Source: Kitasatospora aureofaciens (GTDB lineage: Bacteria > Actinomycetota > Actinomycetes > Streptomycetales > Streptomycetaceae). Taken from it: 64,000 nt of DNA. The notes beneath the pieces are model-generated. The model had not been told where the DNA came from. It did not search any database and was given only the letters and a program-made list of their open reading frames with translations. Below, in pieces: positions 7,309-15,982 of the stretch. The stretch covers positions 1-64,000 of the forward strand of contig JODU01000013.1 in the NCBI GenBank assembly GCA_000720845.1. The letters run 5' to 3'. How positions within the stretch are numbered: position 1 is the first letter of the stretch; the number at the start of each line of letters is the position of its first letter. The position numbers were made by a program, and so were the translations under genes.

Positions 7309-8667
7309 ATGACCGATGCCGAGTACGGACTCCGCCGACGATCCCTGCTGGCCGGCGCCGCCGGTGCGGGAGCGGCGTTCACCCTGCCCGCCAGTGCCGC
7401 CCAGGCGGCTCCCCCGTCGGCTCCCCCCGCTCCGACGGCGGCCGGGGCGTCCCGGCGGTACCCGCGCAACTGGCCCGACCCCGAGCCGTACGGCGCCGCG
7501 GACACCCGGGCCGACCTGTGGCCGCGGGAGGACAACTCGTTCGTCCTCCCGCTGGAGCTTCGCCCTCGTGACGAGGAACGCGGCACGGTCTGGATGCGCG
7601 ACACCTACGTCAACTGCTTCGTCGTCGACGGCCGCCCGCTGTACGTCGCCACGGGCACCACCCGGGTGCCCGGACTCGATGCCGCCGGCCCCTGGAACGA
7701 CGGCATCTTCGTCTGGCTGGCCCCCTCCCTCAAGGGCCCGTGGCGGCTGGCCGACACGACCGGCATCCGGCCGGGGGCCGAGCGCGGCAAGGTGTGGTCG
7801 CCGGAATTCGCCGGGGAGAACCGGCCCGGCCGCACGGTCGTCGCACCCTGGCAGGAGTACTGGTACGACGAGCAGTTCGGCAAGCGGGGCCAGGCCTGGG
7901 CGCCGGAGCTGCACCACTTCCGCGGCACCTGGTACATCGTGGCGTGCATGGGCGACCACTCGCGCAAGGTCGGCTCGTTCATGCTGGTGAGCGAGGGCGG
8001 CGTCGAGGGGCCGTACCGGCTGGTCGAGGGGAACCTGGACAAGCCCTTCGGCGACTCGTTCATCGGGGGCCCCAAGTTCATCGAGCCCGGCGCCTACCAC
8101 CACATCGACGGCGGCCTCTTCTCCGAGGGCGACGACGCCTGGCTCGTGCTGCACAACGACCTGTACGCGAAGTTCCGGGACGACATGGAGGACATCGTCA
8201 CGACGACGGACCTGCCCCGGTTCCAGCAGACGCCCTACTCCCCCGAGCCGTACCTGGAGGGCGCCTACGTGTTCAAGTACCGGGGCAAGTACCACCTCGT
8301 CCACGCCGTCTGGGACCGGACGTCCGTCAACGCCGACGGCACCGTCCGCCAGGCCTACGACGTGCCCGCCGCGGGGCGGGTGCAGTACCAGTACGACGCG
8401 ATCGTCGCCGTGGCCGACCGGTTCGAGGGCCCGTACTCGAAGCGGTACACCGCGGGTGTCGGCGCCGGTCACAACAACTTCTTCGTCGATCACCGGGGCG
8501 GCCTGTGGGCGACGTACTTCCTGAATCCGGCCGCCGGCTACTGGGCGGGTGCCTCGCGTGTCGCGGAGGCCGCGGTGCCCGGCGTCGTACGGCTGGAGTG
8601 GACCGGCCCGGCGGACGGCCGGCTGTACGTGCAGCGCCGGCCCGAGGGACCCGGCGACCGAGCCTGA
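7309..8667 (+). CDS. Tat-exported GH43-like five-bladed propeller protein
   Basis: A 452-residue exported protein. Residues 1-40 are a twin-arginine signal (R-R-R-S-L-L-A-G, hydrophobic stretch, A-S-A-A-Q-A-A). The mature part resembles glycoside hydrolase family 43 and related propellers: N-C-F-V-V-D-G-R-P-L-Y-V-A-T-G in an early blade, W-A-P-E-L-H-H-F-R-G-T-W-Y-I near residue 200, and E-G-A-Y-V-F-K-Y-R-G-K-Y-H near residue 325 with a possible catalytic Glu. The exact family and substrate are not clear. GAAGGAG ten bases upstream fixes the ATG. It is divergent from the ROK/sulfatase operon, so it may release the sulfated sugar that the operon imports. Confidence 0.75.
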   Translation: MTDAEYGLRRRSLLAGAAGAGAAFTLPASAAQAAPPSAPPAPTAAGASRRYPRNWPDPEPYGAADTRADLWPREDNSFVLPLELRPRDEERGTVWMRDTYVNCFVVDGRPLYVATGTTRVPGLDAAGPWNDGIFVWLAPSLKGPWRLADTTGIRPGAERGKVWSPEFAGENRPGRTVVAPWQEYWYDEQFGKRGQAWAPELHHFRGTWYIVACMGDHSRKVGSFMLVSEGGVEGPYRLVEGNLDKPFGDSFIGGPKFIEPGAYHHIDGGLFSEGDDAWLVLHNDLYAKFRDDMEDIVTTTDLPRFQQTPYSPEPYLEGAYVFKYRGKYHLVHAVWDRTSVNADGTVRQAYDVPAAGRVQYQYDAIVAVADRFEGPYSKRYTAGVGAGHNNFFVDHRGGLWATYFLNPAAGYWAGASRVAEAAVPGVVRLEWTGPADGRLYVQRRPEGPGDRA

Positions 8668-8799
8668 GCAGCGGCGGCGCCCGTGCCTGCGCCTCTCGCA
8701 TGCCGTCGCGGCGGTACGGGCGTAGTGTCCAGATATGGGTGGTGTTCGGGGTGGCCGGCGTCGGGCGGCCCCGCCGGCGCGGACGCGGGCGGATCGCTG

Positions 8800-10962
8800 A
8801 TGAACTCCGCGATGGCCGCCGTGGTGCGGGCGAGCGGTGCGTTCGGGGGAATCCTGTACGTACTGCCACCGGGCGAGGACGCCGTGTGGCAGGTCCTGGT
8901 CACGGGGGTCCCGCGGGAGATGGCCGCCCCGTGGCGGCGGGTCGGGCTGGAGGACCCGATGCCCGTGGCGGACGCCGTCCGCGAGCGGCGTCTGGTGTGG
9001 GCGGGCGGCCGGGAGGAGATGGCCCGCGAGTACCCGCGGCTGGCGCTCGTCCTGCCGTACGACTTCGGGCTGGCGGCCTCGCCGCTGGTCTCGGACACCG
9101 CCGTCCGCGGCGGGCTGGTGCTGCTGTGGTCCGGGAACCATCCCGCGCGGCTGAGCGCCGGTGAGCAGGACGTCATCCGGGCGGGCTGCCGTCGTCTGGG
9201 CGACAGCCTGCAGCGGGCGCTCGACCGCGGCGAACCACTGGTTCCGCCGGACCGGCCGCGGACCCTCCCGCCGGCGGCCCCGCGCGCCCCCTCCCCCGCC
9301 GAGGCGACCGCGCTGTCCGCGTTCGTGGACCGCCTGCCCGGCGGCTCGTGCGCACTGGACCTGGACGGGCACCTCACCTTCGTCACCCCCGGGGCGGCCG
9401 AGCTGCTCGGCGTCGACCGGGCCCTGCTGCTGGGCGCGCTGCCGTGGGAGGCGCTGCCCTGGATGGACGTGCCGCACGTCGAGGACCGCTATCGCGCCGC
9501 GCTGGTCAGCCGCAGGCCGCAGGCCTTCACGGTGCTACGACCGCCGCAGACGTGGCTGTCCTTCGAGCTGTACCCGGACGCCACCGGACTGAGCGTGCGC
9601 ATCACCCGGGGCAGCCCGGACGCGGACGCGTCCCCGTCCCGGTCGGGACGGGCCCAGGGCCCCAGCCGCGCGACCGTGCTCTACCACCTGATGCACCTGG
9701 CCTCCACCCTGACCGAGGCCGTCAGCGTGCAGGACGTGGTCGAGCAGACCGCCGACCAGCTGATGCCGGCGCTCGGAGCGCAGGGCATGGTGGTGATGGC
9801 CCCGGAGGACGGCCACCTGAAGATCGTCGGGCAGCGCGGCTACCGACCGGAGCTGCTGAGGCACTTCGACGGGACGCCCCTCACCTCGGCGCTCCCCGGC
9901 GTCGACGTCATGGCCACGGGCGTCCCGGGATTCTGGACGACCTTCGAGGAGCTGCACGCGGCCTACCCCGCCATGACGCACGAGGACGGTATGGCCGCGT
10001 GGGCCCTGCTGCCGCTGATCGCCTCCGGTCGCCCCATCGGCTCGCTCCTGCTCTCCTACCGACGGCCCCACGTCTTCCCGCCGGGCGAACGGGCCGCCCT
10101 CACCTCACTGGCGGGACTGGTCGGCCAGGCCCTGGACCGGGCCCGGCTCTACGACGCCAAACACCACCTCGCCCACCGCCTGCAGTCCGCCCTGCTGCCC
10201 CACACCCTCCCCGACGTGCCGGGTCTCAACGTCGCCGCCCGCTACCTCCCGGCCGCCCGGGGTCTGGGCATCGGCGGCGACTTCTACGACGTCATCCGGC
10301 TGGACGAGCACACCGCGAGCGTCACCATCGGCGACGTGCAGGGGCACAACGTGGACGCCGCGGCGCTCATGGGGCAGGTCCGCACCGCCGTGCACGCCAA
10401 CGCCACCGTGGGGGCACCCCCCGACGACGTGCTGGCCCGCACCAACCGGCTGCTCACCGACCTGGACCCCGGTCTGTTCACCAGCTGCGCCTACGTCCAC
10501 CTCGACCTCGCCACGCACCGCGCCTGCGTGGCGCTCGCGGGGCACCCGCCTCCGCTGCTGCGCCACGCGGACGGGCATGTCGAACCCCTGCACGTGCCGC
10601 CCGGTCTGCTGCTGGGCATCGAGCGGGACGCCTGGTACCCCGCGCTGGACTTCCCGCTGCAGCCCGGCAGTGTGCTCGCCCTCTACACCGACGGACTCGT
10701 CGAGGCGCCCGGGGTCGACCTCGACGACGCGATCGCGGCCCTCGCCGGGCTCCTGGAGCACGGCGACCCGGAGGACCTGGACGCCATGGCGGACACCCTC
10801 ATCCGGCACGCGCCCACCCCGGGCGACGACATCGCCCTGGTCCTCGTCGGGCCGCCCGCGCGGGCGGCGGGGCACTCCCGGAGCCACTCGATCGTTTTCA
10901 CGGGCAAGAAGGACGAACGCCGGTCGAAGCGGGCCGGCAGCGGAGGAGAAGACCCTTCATGA
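8800..10962 (+). CDS. GAF-PAS-GAF-PP2C (SpoIIE-type) serine phosphatase
   Basis: A roughly 720-residue signalling phosphatase. A GAF-like region covers residues 1-140, a PAS domain 165-270 (G-S-C-A-L-D-L-D-G-H-L-T-F-V-T-P), a second GAF 295-460, and a SpoIIE/PP2C catalytic domain 475-690. The last holds the metal-binding motifs G-G-D-F-Y-D, G-D-V-Q-G-H, Y-T-D-G-L-V-E and D-D-I-A-L. Such proteins dephosphorylate anti-sigma-factor antagonists in response to ligands or light/redox. The start is uncertain: ATG 8800 has only a weak GGCGGA, and upstream GTG starts are possible. The stop overlaps the next start as ATGA, tying its synthesis to the CBS-BON protein. Confidence 0.85.
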   Translation: MNSAMAAVVRASGAFGGILYVLPPGEDAVWQVLVTGVPREMAAPWRRVGLEDPMPVADAVRERRLVWAGGREEMAREYPRLALVLPYDFGLAASPLVSDTAVRGGLVLLWSGNHPARLSAGEQDVIRAGCRRLGDSLQRALDRGEPLVPPDRPRTLPPAAPRAPSPAEATALSAFVDRLPGGSCALDLDGHLTFVTPGAAELLGVDRALLLGALPWEALPWMDVPHVEDRYRAALVSRRPQAFTVLRPPQTWLSFELYPDATGLSVRITRGSPDADASPSRSGRAQGPSRATVLYHLMHLASTLTEAVSVQDVVEQTADQLMPALGAQGMVVMAPEDGHLKIVGQRGYRPELLRHFDGTPLTSALPGVDVMATGVPGFWTTFEELHAAYPAMTHEDGMAAWALLPLIASGRPIGSLLLSYRRPHVFPPGERAALTSLAGLVGQALDRARLYDAKHHLAHRLQSALLPHTLPDVPGLNVAARYLPAARGLGIGGDFYDVIRLDEHTASVTIGDVQGHNVDAAALMGQVRTAVHANATVGAPPDDVLARTNRLLTDLDPGLFTSCAYVHLDLATHRACVALAGHPPPLLRHADGHVEPLHVPPGLLLGIERDAWYPALDFPLQPGSVLALYTDGLVEAPGVDLDDAIAALAGLLEHGDPEDLDAMADTLIRHAPTPGDDIALVLVGPPARAAGHSRSHSIVFTGKKDERRSKRAGSGGEDPS

Positions 10963-11630
10963 AACACCAGAGGGTGCGCGATCTGATGAGCGACGCCGTG
11001 GTCCGCGTGCAGCGGGGCACCCCGTTCAAGGAGATCGCCCACCTGCTGCTGGAGTACGACATCACGGCGGTGCCGGTCGTCGACGGGGAGAACCGCCCGG
11101 TGGGGGTGGTGTCGGAGGCCGACCTCCTGCAGAAGATGTGGGGCGGGGAACCGGATGGTTCCCCCGAGCACGCCGAGTGGTCCCGGGCCTCGGCCGCCAA
11201 GGCGGGCGCCACGGACGCGGCCGGGCTCATGACCTCACCCGCGCTGTGCGCCCGGGAGAGCTGGAGCGTCGTGGACGCCGCCCGCGTGATGGCGCGGCAC
11301 CGCATCAAGCGGCTCCTGGTGGTGGACGAGGACGGGCGGCTGGCCGGGGTCGTCAGCCGGAGCGACCTGCTGCGGGTCTTCCTGCGCACGGACCGCGCGA
11401 TCCGCACCGAGATCATCGAAGAGGCCCTGGTCAAGGCGCTCGGTCTGGCGCCCTCCTCGGTGCAGGTGGATGTGACGCACGGCCATGTCGTGCTCAGCGG
11501 CCGGCTCCCGGACCGAGTGTCCGCCCCGCTGCTCGAGGAGCACTGCCGGAGCGTGGACGGCGTCGTCGCCGTGGAGTTCCGGCCGGCCGGCGAGGCCGGC
11601 GCCGAGGACCCGGCGGCCGTCGGCTCCTGA
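10959..11630 (+). CDS. CBS-pair and BON domain protein
   Basis: A 223-residue cytosolic protein. Two CBS motifs occupy about residues 8-70 and 90-150 (R-D-L-M-S-D-A-V-V and H-R-I-K-R-L-L-V-V-D-E). A BON domain lies at 155-215 (V-D-V-T-H-G-H-V-V-L-S-G). CBS pairs bind adenine nucleotides; BON domains often bind membranes or lipids. GGAGGAG lies 11 bases before the ATG, which overlaps the phosphatase stop (ATGA). In actinomycetes such proteins are common in stress and hypoxia gene sets, so a sensor or modulator role with the PP2C protein is a reasonable inference. Confidence 0.88.
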   Translation: MKHQRVRDLMSDAVVRVQRGTPFKEIAHLLLEYDITAVPVVDGENRPVGVVSEADLLQKMWGGEPDGSPEHAEWSRASAAKAGATDAAGLMTSPALCARESWSVVDAARVMARHRIKRLLVVDEDGRLAGVVSRSDLLRVFLRTDRAIRTEIIEEALVKALGLAPSSVQVDVTHGHVVLSGRLPDRVSAPLLEEHCRSVDGVVAVEFRPAGEAGAEDPAAVGS

Positions 11631-11639
11631 CCTGCCGCG

Positions 11640-11660
11640 CGGGCGGCCGACGCCCGCCCG
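11640..11660. terminator. Hairpin between convergent CBS-BON and MMPL genes
   Basis: CGGGCGG (11640-11646), seven-base loop, CCGCCCG (11654-11660). It lies just after the CBS-BON stop and before the end of the convergent MMPL gene. There is no T-run, as is usual for these hosts. Confidence 0.45.
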
Positions 11661-11717
11661 TGCCCGCTTCCCGGGGGAGGGGACGCGGACACGGGCGGAG
11701 TAACGGGCCGGAGCGGG

Positions 11718-13955
11718 TCAGACTCCGGTCGAGTCCTTCACCCCGGACGGCGGGACCGTCGCCGCCGGAGGGGGGACCGGCGCGGGGCCGCCCTCGCTGA
11801 GACCGAACCGCCCGTGGAACCTGCGCAGGAAGGGCGGCGCGTACCAGGCGGACCGGCCGAGCAGGCGCATCGCGGCCGGGACGAGGACACCGCGTACGGC
11901 GACTGCGTCGATGAGGATGGCCAGTCCACTGCCCAGCCCGAACAGCTGCATGAAGCTGATCTTCGCCGTGCCGAAGGCGAAGAAGCTCACCGCGAGCAGG
12001 CAGGCCGCCGCGGTGACGATGCGTCCGGTGTGGCCGAGGCCGTCGGTCACGGCGGTGCGGTTGTCCGCGCCCCGGTCGTGCAGCTCCTTGATCCGGCTGG
12101 TGACGAACACCTCGTAGTCCATGGAGAGGCCGAAGGCGATGCAGAACATCAGCACCGTCATGGACGCCTCCATCGGCTGCGGTGTGACGCCGAGCAGCGA
12201 GGCCAGGTTGCCGTCCTGGAAGATCCAGGTCATGACGCCGAGGGTCGCGCCCAGGCTGATCACGTTCAGGACGAGCGCGCGCAGCGGCTGTACGACGCTG
12301 CCGGTGAACAGGAAGAGCAGGACGAAGGTGGTCAGGGCGACCAGGCCCAGGGCGAGCGGGAGCCGGCCGCTGATGGACTCCTTGGAGTCGACCAGCTCGG
12401 CGTCCCCGCCGCCCACCAGCGCCTCGGTCCCGGCGGGCGGGGCGACGGCCCGCACCGCGTCGACCAGTTCCTGGGCCTCGTCCGACCTCGGGGTGAGGCC
12501 GCTGACCACGGTGACGCGCTGGGCGTCGGGGCGGCTGAGGGCCGCGTTGCCGGGTCCGGCGGCCGCGGCCCGTCCCTCCACGTAGGTTCCCGTGCCGGTC
12601 TCGACGCGGATCACGCCCTGGAGACCGGACAGTTCGGCCGCGTAGGAGCCCAGCGGTGCCTTGTCCACGGAGGCGTCGATGACGACGTGCAGGGCGGCGG
12701 CGTCGTTGCCGGCGAACTTCTCCCGCAGCACGGAGGCGACCTGGCGGCTCTGCGCGTCCTCGGGCAGCACGCGTTCGTCGGGGGTGCCCAGGGTGATGCC
12801 GAGCAGCGGGCTCGCCGCCACCAGCAGCACGGCCAGCACGGGCAGCGCGGTGAGCGCGGGGCGCCGCATGACGGTGCCGGCCAGCCGTCCCCACAGGGGT
12901 GCCCGGGTGGCGGTGCGGGTGCGCCTGGCCCACGGCAGCCGCCCGCTGTTGACCCGGTGGCCCAGGACGACGAACAGGGCCGGCATCACGAAGAGCGTGC
13001 CGACGGCGGCGATGGCGACGACGCCGACCCCGGCGTAGCCGAACGAGCGGAGGAAGTACTGCGGGAAGACCAGCAGCGCCGCGAGCGCGACGGCCACCGT
13101 GGCGGCCGAGAAGGCGACCGTGCGGCCTGCGGTGCGGACCGTGTGACGGACGGCGTCGTCCACGGTGGAGCCGGTCGCGAGCTGCTCCCGGAACCTGCTG
13201 ATCATCAGCAGGGCGTAGTCGATGCCCAGGCCGAGACCGAGGGCCGTGGTCAGGTTGGTCGCGGACACGGACACGTCGACGGAGCCGCCGAGCAGGGCGA
13301 GTTCGGCGAACGTGCCCGCGATGGCGATGGTCCCGATGGCCAGTGGCAGGAGCGCGGCGACCACGCTGCCGAAGACGACCAGGAGCAGCAGGAGGGTCAG
13401 CGGTACCGCGATGGCCTCGGCCAGCACGAGGTCCTTGGGCGTCTGCGTCTCCATGTCGTTGCCGACGGCGGCGCCGCCTCCGGCCCGGACGGTGAGCCCG
13501 CCCTCGTGGGCTCCGGTGTAGTCGTCGACGACGGTCCTGGCGTTCTCCCGCTGCTGGGTCTCGTCGCCCTTCACATGGGCGAGGACCAGGGCCTCTCGGC
13601 CGTCCTCGGAGCGCAGGGCGGGCTCCTTCGCGTCCCAGTACGCGATTACGTTGTCGAGGTTCGGGTCGTCCCTGAGGTCGGCCACCAGGGCCCGGCCACC
13701 GCGTTCGGCGTCCGGCGCGTCGACGCGCGACTCGGGGGCGCGGACCAGCAGGACCAGGTTCGTCTCCCCGCCGAACTTCTCCTCGATGGCCTTCCCGGCC
13801 CTGGTGGACTGGGAGGCCGGGTCGTCGTAGCCTCCCCCCTTCAACTCGCCGAACGCGCCGGCACCTACGGCACCCATGAGCGCCACGGCCACGACGGCGA
13901 CCACGAGTACCAGCCGGGCCCGGCGGATCGCCAGTTCGGCTATGCGTTCAAACAC
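11718..13955 (-). CDS. MMPL-family RND exporter
   Basis: A 745-residue membrane protein of the MMPL/RND group. The N-terminal membrane helix (residues 15-35) precedes a periplasmic-type domain (40-165), then five or six helices with G-L-G-L-G-I-D-Y-A-L-L-M-I-S-R-F, a second extracellular domain (about 395-520) and a last helix set with F-G-L-S-M-D-Y-E-V-F-V. The duplicated D-Y signature is the proton-relay mark of the family. Substrates are usually lipids or hydrophobic drugs. The GTG at 13955 has AAGGGAGAA eight bases upstream. It is divergent from a TetR gene, which probably controls it. Confidence 0.9.
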   Translation of the reverse strand: MFERIAELAIRRARLVLVVAVVAVALMGAVGAGAFGELKGGGYDDPASQSTRAGKAIEEKFGGETNLVLLVRAPESRVDAPDAERGGRALVADLRDDPNLDNVIAYWDAKEPALRSEDGREALVLAHVKGDETQQRENARTVVDDYTGAHEGGLTVRAGGGAAVGNDMETQTPKDLVLAEAIAVPLTLLLLLVVFGSVVAALLPLAIGTIAIAGTFAELALLGGSVDVSVSATNLTTALGLGLGIDYALLMISRFREQLATGSTVDDAVRHTVRTAGRTVAFSAATVAVALAALLVFPQYFLRSFGYAGVGVVAIAAVGTLFVMPALFVVLGHRVNSGRLPWARRTRTATRAPLWGRLAGTVMRRPALTALPVLAVLLVAASPLLGITLGTPDERVLPEDAQSRQVASVLREKFAGNDAAALHVVIDASVDKAPLGSYAAELSGLQGVIRVETGTGTYVEGRAAAAGPGNAALSRPDAQRVTVVSGLTPRSDEAQELVDAVRAVAPPAGTEALVGGGDAELVDSKESISGRLPLALGLVALTTFVLLFLFTGSVVQPLRALVLNVISLGATLGVMTWIFQDGNLASLLGVTPQPMEASMTVLMFCIAFGLSMDYEVFVTSRIKELHDRGADNRTAVTDGLGHTGRIVTAAACLLAVSFFAFGTAKISFMQLFGLGSGLAILIDAVAVRGVLVPAAMRLLGRSAWYAPPFLRRFHGRFGLSEGGPAPVPPPAATVPPSGVKDSTGV

Positions 13956-14083
13956 GCACGTTCTCCCTTTTCTTGCGACGAAGCGCGACGAAGCGCGGTG
14001 CGGCGATGAACCGGTGAAGCGGTGAACGCGACGGAATGCGGCCGGAGTTGCGCGCTCGGGGGCCCGCGCCGCCGCACCACGAC

Positions 14084-14128
14084 GTTAGTGAGACGCCGCG
14101 TTGTTTGGCAGTGTGAGATTTACCTAAC
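14084..14128. promoter_or_regulatory. Possible TetR operator region between exporter and regulator
   Basis: GTTAG (14084-14088) and CTAAC (14124-14128) form inverted half-sites around an unusually AT-rich stretch containing TTGTTT and GAGATTTACC. The region lies between the MMPL start and the divergent TetR start. The arms are short and the spacing long, so this is a weak candidate. Confidence 0.25.
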
Positions 14129-14180
14129 AGTGTTCGGCTTCTTGACGCCTCATCAGGCCGTGCCGCCCTAGGCTCGCCGC

Positions 14181-14915
14181 ATGACCGCAGACCGGCACCC
14201 CACCACGGCGCCCGTCTCCCTCCGCGAGCGGCGCCGGACCGCCGCGGCCCGGGAGATACTCGACGCCGCCGAGCAGCACCTGGGGCAACACGGGCCCGCG
14301 GCCCTGTCCCTGCGCGCGGTCGCCCGCGGTCTGGGCATGACCGTGCAGGCGCTCTACCACTACTTCCCGAACCGCGACGCCCTCGTCACCGCCCTGATCA
14401 CCAAGGCGTACGACGACCTGGCCGACGCGTTGCAGGCCGCCGCCGACAGCGTGGGCGAGGACCCCCGCGCACCGCGCCCGGTCGTGGTGGCCGAGGCCTA
14501 CCGGGACTGGGGCGTCGCGCGTCCGGAGCACTTCCAGCTGCTCTACGGGACGCCCCTGCGGTACTACGCGGCACCCGCCGAGGGCCCGACCACGCAGGCG
14601 GTCCGCCGGATGGGCGCGATCTTCCAGCGCGAGCTGTTCGCCGGCTTCACCCCGGCGCAGCTGGCCGCGGCCGACGTCCCCCCGCTCTCGCCCGCGTACC
14701 GGGAGCAGCTGGAACGGCTCCCCGTGCACGCCCAGCCAGACCTGCCGGCCGCCGCGGTCGCCCTCTTCCTGAGCGCGTGGGGCCATGTGCACGGGCTGGT
14801 CGTCCTGGAGGTGTTCGGGCACACCGCGTTCCTCGGCGACCACCAGGCGGAGGTCTTCCGCACCTCGGTCCGGATGATGCTGGAGGACGTCCACCGCCGG
14901 ATTCCCGCCGCCTGA
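14181..14915 (+). CDS. TetR-family transcriptional regulator
   Basis: A 244-residue TetR-type repressor. The HTH lies at about residues 30-75, with L-S-L-R-A-V-A-R-G-L-G-M-T-V-Q-A-L-Y-H-Y-F containing the canonical Y-H-Y-F turn. The C-terminal ligand domain resembles the TetR_C-like group (W-G-V-A-R-P-E-H-F-Q-L-L-Y-G-T-P). The ribosome site is poor (only TAGG before the ATG). It is transcribed away from the MMPL exporter with about 225 bases between them, the common layout for a repressor and its efflux target. The inducer is unknown. Confidence 0.9.
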   Translation: MTADRHPTTAPVSLRERRRTAAAREILDAAEQHLGQHGPAALSLRAVARGLGMTVQALYHYFPNRDALVTALITKAYDDLADALQAAADSVGEDPRAPRPVVVAEAYRDWGVARPEHFQLLYGTPLRYYAAPAEGPTTQAVRRMGAIFQRELFAGFTPAQLAAADVPPLSPAYREQLERLPVHAQPDLPAAAVALFLSAWGHVHGLVVLEVFGHTAFLGDHQAEVFRTSVRMMLEDVHRRIPAA

Positions 14916-14928
14916 CGGCGGACGGCTC

Positions 14929-15876
14929 TCAGGGGAGGCGGTCGTCGTCCCCGTCGGCACGGGAGGGCTCGGGGGCGGACAGGGCCTCGATCTCGGGGTG
15001 GTCGCGCAGGGCGGCGATGACCGCGTTCACCGCGGCGCGCCGCGGTGTGCCGTGCCGCACCACGACGGCGACGTTGCGGTGCTGCGGTGGGCTCAGCCGC
15101 CGGGTGACGACGGCGTGGTCCGCCGTGACCGCGAGGCCGGGCAGCAGGGCGACCGACCCGGTCGTCTCGACGTGCCGCAGCAGCATGAGGTAGTTGCTGA
15201 ACCGGCAGGCCACCCGGGGTTCGAACCCCGACTCGCGGCACAGCCGGACGGTCAGGTCCGCCATGTACGACTGCGGCCGGTCGCAGGCCCAGGTCTCCTC
15301 CTTGCAGGCCGCGAGGTTCACCGCGGTACGGGAGGCCAGCGGATGGCCGAGCGGCAGCACCAGGACGACCGGGTCGCTGCCGAGCGACATCACTTCCAGG
15401 TCCGCGCCCCACGTCAGGCCGGAGTAGTCGGTGGTGGTGACGATGACGTCCGCCTCGCCCGAGCGCAGGGCGGGGCCGCTCTCGTGCGGCTCCATCTCCA
15501 CGAGTTCCAGGTGCAGGTGCGGATGGGTGGTGGCCAGCCGGTTCGCCGCCGGGACGGCGAGGCTGTAGATCGCGCTCTGGAACACGCCGAGCCGTACGGT
15601 CCCGATGGGTTCGTCGTTCAGGGCGCGCAGTTCGGCCTCGACGTCGGCCATCCGGTCCAGGATCTCCCGGCCCCGGCGGGCCAGCAGGAGCCCGGCCGGG
15701 GTCAGCCGCACCCGCCGCCCGGTCCGCTCGATCAGCCGGCACCGGGTCTCGGTCTCCAGCACCGCCAGTTGCTGGGAGACGGTCGACGCGCTCAGATGCA
15801 GCGTGTCGGCGACCGCCCGGACGGTGCCGAGCGTGTCGAGCTGGCTGAGCAGGTGCAGTCGTCCGGAGTTGAGCAC
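14929..15876 (-). CDS. dgdR: LysR-type regulator DgdR-like
   Basis: A 315-residue LysR-type regulator. The N-terminal HTH (residues 3-62) includes V-A-D-T-L-H-L-S-A-S-T-V-S-Q-Q-L. The co-inducer domain covers about residues 85-300. It is divergent from a 2,2-dialkylglycine decarboxylase gene, the same arrangement as dgdR-dgdA of Burkholderia cepacia, hence the name. The GTG at 15876 lacks a ribosome site. A -10-like TACCAT (15883-15888) ends six bases upstream, so the mRNA is probably leaderless. A perfect 21-base dyad lies at the -35 position, consistent with autoregulation. The C-terminal tail is acidic. Confidence 0.8.
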   Translation of the reverse strand: MLNSGRLHLLSQLDTLGTVRAVADTLHLSASTVSQQLAVLETETRCRLIERTGRRVRLTPAGLLLARRGREILDRMADVEAELRALNDEPIGTVRLGVFQSAIYSLAVPAANRLATTHPHLHLELVEMEPHESGPALRSGEADVIVTTTDYSGLTWGADLEVMSLGSDPVVLVLPLGHPLASRTAVNLAACKEETWACDRPQSYMADLTVRLCRESGFEPRVACRFSNYLMLLRHVETTGSVALLPGLAVTADHAVVTRRLSPPQHRNVAVVVRHGTPRRAAVNAVIAALRDHPEIEALSAPEPSRADGDDDRLP

Positions 15877-15905
15877 GCGGCGATGGTACGGCGCACACCC
15901 CGGTC

Positions 15906-15926
15906 CTGTACGGTTTTGACGTACAG
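15906..15926. promoter_or_regulatory. Perfect dyad, candidate DgdR operator
   Basis: CTGTACG (15906-15912), spacer GTTTTGA, CGTACAG (15920-15926): two perfect seven-base arms. It covers the -35 region of the dgdR promoter and lies about 20 bases upstream of the -35 of dgdA. This is where a LysR regulator would repress itself and control its divergent target. Confidence 0.6.
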
Positions 15927-15945
15927 CAGCGTCGAATCCGTGCGA

Positions 15946-15975
15946 TGGACACGCGCAGCGGTGCGTCCCTACCGT
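15946..15975 (+). promoter_or_regulatory. Leaderless promoter of dgdA
   Basis: TGGACA (15946-15951), 18-base spacer, TACCGT (15970-15975), then seven bases to the ATG at 15983. No ribosome site is present, which fits a leaderless transcript. Confidence 0.5.
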
Positions 15976-15982
15976 CGGTCGC

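Noticed and set aside
15209..15230. CGGGGTTCGAACCCCG looks like the T arm of a tRNA gene.
   Set aside because: It encodes F-E-P in the LysR co-inducer domain on the minus strand, and no anticodon stem, D arm or acceptor stem can be folded around it.
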